From the NCBI GenBank assembly GCA_014799585.1, contig JAAVHU010000033.1:8173-21700 (forward strand): a DNA stretch of 13,528 nucleotides. Direction: 5' to 3'. Position numbers and translations under genes: made by a program. This document shows positions 1-5,886 of the stretch, in pieces. The notes beneath the pieces were generated by a model, which saw nothing but the letters and a program-made list of their open reading frames with translations, searched no databases and had not been told where the DNA came from. How positions within the stretch are numbered: position 1 is the stretch's first letter; each line of letters begins with the position of its first letter. This DNA comes from Clostridiales bacterium (GTDB lineage: Bacteria; Bacillota; Clostridia; Oscillospirales; Acutalibacteraceae).

Positions 1-743
1 GAACCTGTGCAAAGCGTTATACCATTATATTTATTATCTACCATTGTTAAAAGCTTTTTGATTGCTTCCTTGCCTGTAATAATACGAGGAAGTCCGAAAA
101 TGCTCCACGGCGGATCATCCGGATGAATTGCCATTTTAACATCGCATTCTTCACAAACAGGCATAATTGCTTCAAGGAAATATTTTAAGTTTTCCCACAA
201 ATCATCAGCTGTAACGCCCTTGTATTTTTCAAACAGCTCTTTGATTTCACCCATTCTTTCGGTTTCCCAGCCGGGCATTGCATAGCCGTTTGAATTGCTG
301 TCTATCTCTCTGAACATATCTTCGGGAGATTTGCCCTCTACCTGCTTTCCATCATAGCAAAGGCAGGTTGAACCATCGGGAAGAGGCATATAAAGATCTG
401 TTCGTGTCCAGTCAAATACAGGCATAAAATTATAACAAATACATTTAACGCCAACTTTTGCAAGATTTCTTATTGAAGTTTTGTAATTTTCAATAAGCTG
501 ATCTCTTGTAGGAAGACCGAGTTTTATATCCTCATGCACATTCACACTTTCTATACATTCCATAGAAAGCCCCGATGCTGTAATTTCATCATACATTTTC
601 TGTACTCTGTCCATCGTCCACGCTTCACCCGCAGGCAAATCATGAAGTGCAGGAACAACGCCAACAACATTTGGAATTTGTTTGATTTGCTCAAGGCTTA
701 TTGTATCAAGCCCTGTACCAAACCAACGAAAAGTCATCTGCAT
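1..743 (-). CDS. uxuA: Mannonate dehydratase, partial (C-terminus beyond window edge)
   Basis: The enzyme dehydrates D-mannonate to 2-keto-3-deoxygluconate in cytoplasmic glucuronate catabolism and is metal dependent in this family. The visible 247 residues begin MQMTFRWFG. They include the family-typical stretch HPDDPPWSIFG (residues 207-217), preceded by a strand reading VKMAI, and the early motif GVVPALHDLP (28-37). The reading frame is open to base 3 and the rest of the protein (usually about 350-400 residues) lies outside the window. The start at 743 is chosen over an in-frame ATG at 737 because AGGAGG at 754-759 sits 10 nt upstream. It lies downstream of yqfD on the same strand but has its own promoter, so it is probably transcribed independently. 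No other hexuronate gene is visible. The family assignment is firm; the symbol rests on recognised motifs, not a search. Confidence 0.93.
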   Translation of the reverse strand, partial: MQMTFRWFGTGLDTISLEQIKQIPNVVGVVPALHDLPAGEAWTMDRVQKMYDEITASGLSMECIESVNVHEDIKLGLPTRDQLIENYKTSIRNLAKVGVKCICYNFMPVFDWTRTDLYMPLPDGSTCLCYDGKQVEGKSPEDMFREIDSNSNGYAMPGWETERMGEIKELFEKYKGVTADDLWENLKYFLEAIMPVCEECDVKMAIHPDDPPWSIFGLPRIITGKEAIKKLLTMVDNKYNGITLCTG

Positions 744-773
744 AGTATTTCTACCTCCTGTTTTTTCTTTTCT

Positions 774-801
774 ATTTTATCATATAGAAAAAATTTTTCA
801 A
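774..801 (-). promoter_or_regulatory. Candidate housekeeping promoter of uxuA
   Basis: Read on the minus strand, TTGAAA (796-801) and TAAAAT (774-779) are separated by 16 bp. This is close to the sigma-A consensus and would start transcription near 767, giving a leader of about 24 nt that contains the AGGAGG site. An AT-rich inverted repeat with 8-bp arms (768-775 and 784-791) overlaps the -10 element and could be an operator, though such repeats are common in AT-rich DNA. The element lies in the 79-bp gap between yqfD and uxuA. Confidence 0.5.
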
Positions 802-822
802 CCTAATTCATAATTTGTTTAT

Positions 823-2001
823 TTAATGTTTGTCAAAAAGAAGCTCCGTTTCTTCTCCTATATCCTGAATATACTTATATTTTCCCGTTATCGTGCAGCC
901 GTCCTCCGTCATATCAATACTAACTTTTTCAGACAGTATTTCACAGTCCTTAAATTCTTCCTTTTTCTTTTTCTCCAGCTCTGCTTTTGCAAGTGCTTCA
1001 AGCTCCTTATCACTTATGGAAACCGTTTCTGTTTTAAAATAATCAAAGTGATTTTTAATGATACCAACAGGAAGCCTGTATGCATTGATAACAAGATATG
1101 TTTTGTCTGTTGTTTCTGCCGCATTCCCCATATCTTTCTGAACATAAAGCGGAATTTCCAATCCGAAAAGAAAAACAGATTTATAATCCTTGCTGTATGT
1201 TGAAATCCTTTCATCCTGATTACGGCTTATATTAACGGATATTTCATCATCAACCTCTGCAAAAACACTGCCGTAAGCGTGGGCATAATGATTTTTCTTG
1301 TCAACCTCACTTTCACGAACACCTGAAATCAGCAAATCTCCTGCTGTTACGGCTTCCCCCTCCTGTACTGCCGCCCAGCCGCCAAGCACCTCAAGTCGGA
1401 CAATTACACCATCTTTCATCGCTTTCACATTCGTTGTTTTTTTCTTGTCTACGATATTCGGCTTATTTACTGTTTCATTGATTTCAATAGAAGCTGTTGA
1501 GCCGATTTTATTAATGGATATCCACGCAACATCTTCAAAATCTGCCATTATGGCAAGCTCAAGCTGTTCTTTATCCACGCTATCCCATCTTGTTCCTATT
1601 TTAAAGCCGTTTTTTGCAAGATAATCTACGATTTTAACCTCTGTAACTCTGTTATTCCCTGTAGCTGTTATGTTCCATACAAATCCGCCCATAAATGAAA
1701 CGAAAAAGATAAGATAAACAATTCCAATAAAAAATCCCCATCTGTTATTCAGAGGAGAAAGCAGAAAAGGAACGCCCCTTCGTTTAAATATTTTTACCTT
1801 TCCGCCGTGTGAAAACGCAATTTTATGAAGAGCTTTATACGATTTCATTTTCACCTCTGCCGTTAATTCCTCATTTTTTACACATATATTTCTCAGATAT
1901 ATTCCCTGCTGATAGCAGTCATTAATAAAATCCTCACGGAAACCGCCTGTATAGCTGAATTTTACATATCCTAAAAGCCATCTGAAAAAATTAATCAGCA
2001 T
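823..2001 (-). CDS. yqfD: Sporulation protein YqfD
   Basis: YqfD is a mother-cell membrane protein needed at a late stage (stage IV) of sporulation in Bacillus; its molecular activity is not established. The 392-residue product matches the family in length and layout. A short N-terminal domain opens MLINFFRWLLGYVKF. One clear membrane segment lies at about residues 88-109, after the family-typical basic and RRG region. A long external domain follows, with the pattern KDGVIVRLEVLGG then GEAVTAGDLLISG. The C-terminus has a charged, lysine/glutamate-rich helix near residues 340-355. I start at ATG 2001, not at the in-frame GTG 2016, because GGAG at 2009-2012 lies 7 nt before it and homologues begin there. 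It overlaps yqfC by 11 nt, implying translational coupling in one operon. Confidence 0.9.
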   Translation of the reverse strand: MLINFFRWLLGYVKFSYTGGFREDFINDCYQQGIYLRNICVKNEELTAEVKMKSYKALHKIAFSHGGKVKIFKRRGVPFLLSPLNNRWGFFIGIVYLIFFVSFMGGFVWNITATGNNRVTEVKIVDYLAKNGFKIGTRWDSVDKEQLELAIMADFEDVAWISINKIGSTASIEINETVNKPNIVDKKKTTNVKAMKDGVIVRLEVLGGWAAVQEGEAVTAGDLLISGVRESEVDKKNHYAHAYGSVFAEVDDEISVNISRNQDERISTYSKDYKSVFLFGLEIPLYVQKDMGNAAETTDKTYLVINAYRLPVGIIKNHFDYFKTETVSISDKELEALAKAELEKKKKEEFKDCEILSEKVSIDMTEDGCTITGKYKYIQDIGEETELLFDKH

Positions 2002-2257
2002 CTGAAAACTCCACACTCAAAATAGTTCCCTGCACAACAGCACCCTCTGTTGTTAACGAATTGATATGCAAATCATATCCTAAAAAGGTTACGGCCCTTT
2101 TTCCGATATTCAGCTTTATTTTTCCTGATGAATACTCAATAATTGATTTTAAGCCGTCCACAACACATTCAAAATTGCCTATCATTTCAAGGTGAGGCTC
2201 CCCCGTATAATATTCAATCGGAAAATCTGTAAACTCTCTTAACGATATTTTTTTCAT
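1991..2257 (-). CDS. yqfC: Sporulation protein YqfC (YabP/YqfC family)
   Basis: This small protein of 88 residues belongs to the YabP/YqfC family, which in Bacillus is transcribed in the mother cell during sporulation. The fold is predicted to be all beta, with no membrane segment. Family features visible are GNFECVVDGLKSIIEYSS, a central KIKLNIGKRAVTFLGYDL strand region, and a C-terminal GTILSVEF strand. Length is normal for the family (about 90). The ATG at 2257 is preceded by a modest GGTGAT site at 2261-2266. Its stop overlaps the yqfD start. The constant yqfC-yqfD pairing seen in spore formers supports both calls. The molecular role is unknown in the family. Confidence 0.88.
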   Translation of the reverse strand: MKKISLREFTDFPIEYYTGEPHLEMIGNFECVVDGLKSIIEYSSGKIKLNIGKRAVTFLGYDLHINSLTTEGAVVQGTILSVEFSDAD

Positions 2258-2271
2258 AAAATCACCATTAA

Positions 2272-2301
2272 TCTATATGATTTATATAGGTGGTAATATG
2301 A
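2272..2301 (-). promoter_or_regulatory. Possible sigma-E-like promoter of yqfCD
   Basis: On the minus strand TCATATT (2295-2301) fits the sigma-E -35 pattern KMATATT, and CATATA (within 2272-2279) matches five of six positions of the -10 core CATACA, with a 15-bp spacer. This agrees with the expected mother-cell control of yqfC-yqfD. Against it, the predicted start (near 2265) leaves a leader of only about 8 nt and would begin inside the Shine-Dalgarno sequence. The -35 half overlaps the start codon of the divergent gene. Confidence 0.28.
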
Positions 2302-3320
2302 AGATTAAAAAAGAATTCATTGAACTTACAGCTTTGATTTCCATAGCAATTTTGCTTATAGCCTTTTCCGGTGATGCAAAAAGCGGTGCTCTGCACGGCT
2401 TAGAGATGTCTGCTGAGGTAGTTGTTCCGTCACTTCTGCCGCTTTTAATTATTTTTAATCTGCTGTCAAAAGCAGAAACAAAAAATTTTATTGAAAGAAT
2501 TTTTGCTCCGTTTACAGAAAAAGTGCTTCGTCTGCCGAGAAGCACGAGCGGTGCAATTCTTTTCGGGCTTATCGGCGGATATCCAACAGGGGCATTATTA
2601 ACCGAAGGTCTTTACATAAATGAAGATATAAACAGTGAAACTGCAAAACGGCTTTTAAGATTTAATGTGAATGGCGGAGCAGCATTTATCATTACAGCAA
2701 CAGGAGCAGCCGTTTTAAAAAATGAAAAGGCTGGTATAATTCTTTTTGCTTCAACAACAATTTCCGCACTCCTTATTGCTTTTATATCTTCATTTCATTA
2801 TAAAAAAATCAATTATCCCAACCCAAGTTTTTCCGCTGTTTCCTTTGGTGAAGCACTGAATAAAAGCACAGACAGTTCGGTTAAAGCCGTGCTTAACATA
2901 GCAGCATACATCGTTTTATTTTCGGCCATCAGCAATATCATACGTATACCTCAGCCGTTCACACCTGTTTTTGAAATAACAAACGGAATTGTTGAGCATT
3001 TTAGAATTTTCACTTTGCCCGAGCTTGCAGGTCTGCTTGCCTTTTCAGGCTTTTGCATTCATTTTCAGCTCTTATCCATTATCAAAAAAATAGGAATGGG
3101 CTATTTTGATTTTTTCATATGGCGAGTTATCCACGCCATTGTATCCTATGGCGTATGCTTTGTACTATTAAAAGTGTTTCCGACAGAAACGGCAGTTTTT
3201 TCAAATTTTTCCGATATAACAGCAGAGCCGATAAGCGTAAACACAGCACTTTCCGTGCTTATGATACTTGGCTGTGCCGTAATAATACTTGATATTGAGA
3301 GCAAAAAGAGAAAAATTTAG
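2298..3320 (+). CDS. ylbJ: YlbJ-like sporulation integral membrane protein (nucleoside-recognition/Gate type)
   Basis: The 340-residue product is a polytopic membrane protein with roughly eight or nine hydrophobic segments (about 8-24, 40-57, 83-104, 127-141, 146-166, 196-216, 240-264, 272-293, 315-331). The pattern of a buried SLLPLLIIFNLL segment followed by LPRSTSGAILFGLIGGYPTG is characteristic of YlbJ and related Gate-domain proteins. In Bacillus YlbJ is a sigma-E-dependent membrane protein needed for spore formation; its substrate is unknown. It is somewhat shorter than typical YlbJ (about 400). I prefer ATG 2298, with AGGTGG at 2288-2293, over ATG 2277, which has no ribosome binding site. 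It faces yqfC head to head across 40 bp, consistent with a shared sporulation role. A more distant member of the same transporter-like family is the alternative. Confidence 0.75.
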   Translation: MKIKKEFIELTALISIAILLIAFSGDAKSGALHGLEMSAEVVVPSLLPLLIIFNLLSKAETKNFIERIFAPFTEKVLRLPRSTSGAILFGLIGGYPTGALLTEGLYINEDINSETAKRLLRFNVNGGAAFIITATGAAVLKNEKAGIILFASTTISALLIAFISSFHYKKINYPNPSFSAVSFGEALNKSTDSSVKAVLNIAAYIVLFSAISNIIRIPQPFTPVFEITNGIVEHFRIFTLPELAGLLAFSGFCIHFQLLSIIKKIGMGYFDFFIWRVIHAIVSYGVCFVLLKVFPTETAVFSNFSDITAEPISVNTALSVLMILGCAVIILDIESKKRKI

Positions 3321-3349
3321 CACAAATTCGGTAAAATTCAACAAATTTT

Positions 3350-3365
3350 TGACAAAATTTTGTCA
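3350..3365. promoter_or_regulatory. Perfect 16-bp palindrome in the gap upstream of hydC
   Basis: TGACAAAATTTTGTCA is fully self-complementary with 8-bp half sites, and a TTGACA hexamer (3349-3354) overlaps its left side. It lies 30 bp past the ylbJ stop and 110 bp before hydC. The geometry suggests a homodimeric repressor or activator site, but it does not match the Rex consensus (TTGTTAA-N4-TTAACAA) and I cannot name the regulator. No good -10 follows TTGACA at normal spacing, so it is probably not simply a promoter. Confidence 0.4.
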
Positions 3366-3397
3366 GGTTAGTTTCGACTAATTTTTCGGTTTTTTTA
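3366..3397 (+). terminator. Candidate weak rho-independent terminator of ylbJ
   Basis: TTAGT (3368-3372), a TTCG tetraloop and ACTAA (3377-3381) form a short stem that two G-U pairs could extend. It is followed by TTTTT, CGG and then seven T (3391-3396 plus the preceding T). The stem is weak, but the position 46 bp after the ylbJ stop and the T-rich tail fit termination before the hydrogenase promoter. Confidence 0.38.
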
Positions 3398-3420
3398 TAG
3401 ATTTCTATTAAATATTAATA

Positions 3421-3453
3421 TATAATATGGAACGTACGAAAAAATCGTATAAT
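3421..3453 (+). promoter_or_regulatory. Candidate hydCBA promoter region
   Basis: Two perfect TATAAT hexamers occur, at 3421-3426 and 3448-3453. Neither has a convincing -35 at 16-18 bp, which suggests either activator dependence or an AT-rich coincidence. A perfect inverted repeat, TACGA-N5-TCGTA (3435-3449), lies between them and overlaps the second hexamer by two bases, well placed for an operator. The hydC Shine-Dalgarno follows at 3466-3470. The transcription start cannot be fixed from sequence. Confidence 0.42.
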
Positions 3454-3475
3454 ATACATAGAAATGAGGACAAAA

Positions 3476-3979
3476 ATGGAAACTCTTGCATTTGAAGGTA
3501 CTCCTGAACAGGAAAAAGAGCTTAAGGCAGTTTTTAAGAAATATGAAAATGTGCCCGGCAGACTTATGCCTGTACTTCAGGATGCACAAGGTATTTACGG
3601 TTATCTTCCAATCGAGGTTCAACAAATGATTGCGGACGCACTTGAAATTTCCCTTTCAGAGGTTTACGGCGTTGCAACATTTTACAGCCAGTTCAGTCTT
3701 ACTCCAAAGGGTCAGAATCAGATTTCTGTTTGCCTTGGAACTGCTTGCTATGTTAAGGGCGCAGACAAGGTGCTTGAAGAAATCGAAGATCAGCTTGGAA
3801 TTAAGGCAGGAGAATGCACCGCTGACAGAAAATTCAGCATAGACACTTGCAGATGTGTTGGTGCTTGCGGACTTGCCCCTGTAATTATGATTAACGATAA
3901 GGTTTACGGCAAGGTTACTCCTGATCAGGTTAAAACCATTCTTGATGAATACAGAAATAAGGAAGAAGGTGCTGAATAA
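3476..3979 (+). CDS. hydC: NAD-linked [FeFe] hydrogenase, gamma subunit (NuoE-like)
   Basis: This is the small thioredoxin-fold [2Fe-2S] subunit of a multimeric, NAD(H)-linked and probably electron-bifurcating hydrogenase. It passes electrons between the flavin subunit HydB and the rest of the complex. The 167-residue product has the NuoE layout: a helical N-terminus with LMPVLQDAQGIYGYLP (30-45), the motif VYGVATFYSQF (63-73), then cluster ligands Cys86 and Cys91 (CLGTAC) and Cys127 and Cys131 (CVGAC). I start at ATG 3476 because GAGGA (3466-3470) lies 5 nt before it; the in-frame ATG at 3464 has no such site. The stop overlaps the hydB start by one base (TAATG). A complex I subunit is excluded by the following [FeFe] hydrogenase gene and the lack of other nuo genes. 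Confidence 0.93.
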   Translation: METLAFEGTPEQEKELKAVFKKYENVPGRLMPVLQDAQGIYGYLPIEVQQMIADALEISLSEVYGVATFYSQFSLTPKGQNQISVCLGTACYVKGADKVLEEIEDQLGIKAGECTADRKFSIDTCRCVGACGLAPVIMINDKVYGKVTPDQVKTILDEYRNKEEGAE

Positions 3980-5871
3980 TGACAATAGAAGAACTTAAAA
4001 AGATAAAAGACGAAAATCTTGATGTTGTTAAAGTTCGCCGCCTGATTGCTGAAGAAGGCGCAAAACTTGCTAAAAACACTGCTTACAGAAAGCAGGTGCT
4101 TGTTTGCGGAGGAACAGGTTGTACATCATCAAGCTCAATGCTTGTTATTGAAGCACTTGAAAAGGAACTTAAAGAAAAGGGCATTGACGATATTCTTGTT
4201 ATCAAAACAGGATGCTTCGGTCTTTGTGCTTTAGGTCCTATTATGATTGTTTACCCTGAAGGCTCATTTTACAGCCAGGTAACAGCAGCAGAGGTGCCTG
4301 AAATTGTTGCAGGTCATCTTGTAGAAGGCGGAGAGCCTGTTAAAAAATATCTTTATTCAGAAACAGTTCACGAAGACGGATCAACAATTCCGCTTTCAGA
4401 AACTGCATTCTATAAAAAGCAAATGAGAATAACACTTCGCAACTGCGGTGTTATTGATCCTGAAAACATTAAAGAAGCTATTGCTTCTGATGCTTACTTT
4501 GCTCTTGCTAAGGTACTTACATCAATGACACCTCAGGATGTTATTGACGAGCTTCTTGCAGCAGGTCTTCGCGGAAGAGGCGGTGCAGGCTTCCCAACAG
4601 GACGTAAATGGGCATTTGCAATGGCTCAGGAAAACGATACAAAGTATGTTTGCTGTAATGCCGACGAAGGTGACCCTGGTGCATTTATGGACCGTTCTGT
4701 TTTAGAGGGTGACCCTCACGCAGTTATTGAAGCAATGGCTATTGCAGGATACACAATCGGCTCAAATCAGGGTTATGTTTATGTTCGTGCTGAATATCCT
4801 ATCGCTGTTCAGAGACTTCAGATTGCTATTGATCAGGCAAGAGAATATGGTTTGCTCGGCAAAAATATTTTCGGCACTGATTTCAGCTTTGATATTGATA
4901 TCCGTCTTGGTGCAGGTGCATTCGTATGCGGTGAGGAAACTGCACTTATGACATCTATTGAAGGCCACAGAGGTGAGCCTCGTCCACGTCCGCCATTCCC
5001 TGCAATCAAGGGTCTTTTCGGAAAACCAACTATTTTGAATAACGTTGAAACCTATGCAAATATTGCACCTATCATTCTTAAAGGTTCTGAATGGTATTCT
5101 TCTATCGGAACTGAGGGTTCAAAGGGTACAAAAGTATTTGCTCTCGGCGGTAAAATCAACAACGTTGGTCTTGTTGAAGTTCCTATGGGAACAACAATCC
5201 GTGAAATCGTTGAAGAAATCGGCGGCGGTATTCCAAACGGAAAGAAATTTAAGGCAGCACAGACAGGCGGCCCTTCAGGCGGATGTATCAGCGCTGATTA
5301 CCTTGATGTACCTATCGATTATGACAACCTTATTCAGATTGGCTCAATGATGGGTTCAGGCGGTATGATTATTCTTGATGAAGATACCTGTATGGTTGAT
5401 ATTTCTAAATTCTATCTTGAATTCACAGTTGACGAAAGCTGCGGAAAATGTACACCTTGCCGTATCGGAACCAAGAAACTTCTTGATTACCTTACAAAGA
5501 TTACTGACGGTAAGGGCGAAATGGAAGATCTTGATAAGATTCAGGAGCTTGCAAATCATATGAAATGCTCTTCTCTCTGTGCATTAGGACAGACAGCTGC
5601 TAACCCGATTCTTTCAACAATGAATGCTTTCGGTGATGAATATATCGCTCATATTAAAGATAAGAAATGCCCTGCAGGCGTTTGTAAGGCTCTTTTATCC
5701 TTCACAATTGATGCTGATAAATGCCGTGGTTGTACCCTTTGTGCAAGAAACTGCCCTGTTGGTGCTATCAGCGGTACTGTTAAAGAGCCTCATGTTATAG
5801 ATGCTGATAAGTGCGTTAAGTGCGGACTTTGCGTAAGCAACTGCCACTTTAATGCGATTGAGAAAAGATAA
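3979..5871 (+). CDS. hydB: NAD-linked [FeFe] hydrogenase, beta subunit (NuoF-like flavoprotein)
   Basis: HydB is the diaphorase subunit: it binds FMN and NAD(H) and several Fe-S clusters, and in bifurcating hydrogenases is thought to be the place where electrons split between NAD and ferredoxin paths. The 630-residue product shows, in order: an N-terminal thioredoxin-like [2Fe-2S] domain (Cys43, Cys48, Cys79, Cys83); the NuoF core with the nucleotide/FMN motifs GRGGAGFPTGRKW (199-211), CNADEGDPG (226-234) and GAGAFVCGEET (311-321); an SLBB-like region; a [4Fe-4S] site CGKCTPC (Cys488, 491, 494) with Cys534; and a C-terminal two-cluster ferredoxin (Cys582/585/588/592 and Cys612/615/618/622). 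Length and domain order fit HydB/HndC; a plain NuoF lacks both end domains. It is coupled to hydC by a 1-nt overlap, with AAGGTG upstream of its start. Confidence 0.95.
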   Translation: MTIEELKKIKDENLDVVKVRRLIAEEGAKLAKNTAYRKQVLVCGGTGCTSSSSMLVIEALEKELKEKGIDDILVIKTGCFGLCALGPIMIVYPEGSFYSQVTAAEVPEIVAGHLVEGGEPVKKYLYSETVHEDGSTIPLSETAFYKKQMRITLRNCGVIDPENIKEAIASDAYFALAKVLTSMTPQDVIDELLAAGLRGRGGAGFPTGRKWAFAMAQENDTKYVCCNADEGDPGAFMDRSVLEGDPHAVIEAMAIAGYTIGSNQGYVYVRAEYPIAVQRLQIAIDQAREYGLLGKNIFGTDFSFDIDIRLGAGAFVCGEETALMTSIEGHRGEPRPRPPFPAIKGLFGKPTILNNVETYANIAPIILKGSEWYSSIGTEGSKGTKVFALGGKINNVGLVEVPMGTTIREIVEEIGGGIPNGKKFKAAQTGGPSGGCISADYLDVPIDYDNLIQIGSMMGSGGMIILDEDTCMVDISKFYLEFTVDESCGKCTPCRIGTKKLLDYLTKITDGKGEMEDLDKIQELANHMKCSSLCALGQTAANPILSTMNAFGDEYIAHIKDKKCPAGVCKALLSFTIDADKCRGCTLCARNCPVGAISGTVKEPHVIDADKCVKCGLCVSNCHFNAIEKR

Positions 5872-5877
5872 GGAGGG
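5871..5877 (+). promoter_or_regulatory. Strong Shine-Dalgarno of hydA
   Basis: AGGAGGG begins on the last base of the hydB stop codon and lies 9 nt before the hydA ATG at 5887. It fixes that start and suggests efficient independent initiation on the catalytic subunit. Confidence 0.85.
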
Positions 5878-5886
5878 ACAATAATA

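Noticed and set aside
534..806. Plus-strand open frame of 90 codons
   Set aside because: It lies antisense to uxuA and its promoter, has no ribosome site and encodes a low-complexity, non-protein-like sequence.
826..1203. Plus-strand open frame of 125 codons opposite yqfD
   Set aside because: It is an antisense shadow of a well-supported gene, with no ribosome site or recognisable domain.
2277..2297. Upstream ATG for the YlbJ-like gene
   Set aside because: No Shine-Dalgarno precedes it, whereas AGGTGG precedes the ATG at 2298.
3350..3365. Rex operator
   Set aside because: The half-site is TGACAAAA, not TTGTTAA, and the centre spacing differs.
3321..3475. Riboswitch or T-box leader before hydC
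   Set aside because: The gap has no conserved aptamer-like elements and no terminator-antiterminator pair; only short dyads are visible.
3476..5871. NuoE and NuoF of respiratory complex I
   Set aside because: The second protein has extra N- and C-terminal cluster domains, the next gene is an [FeFe] hydrogenase, and no other complex I subunit is present.
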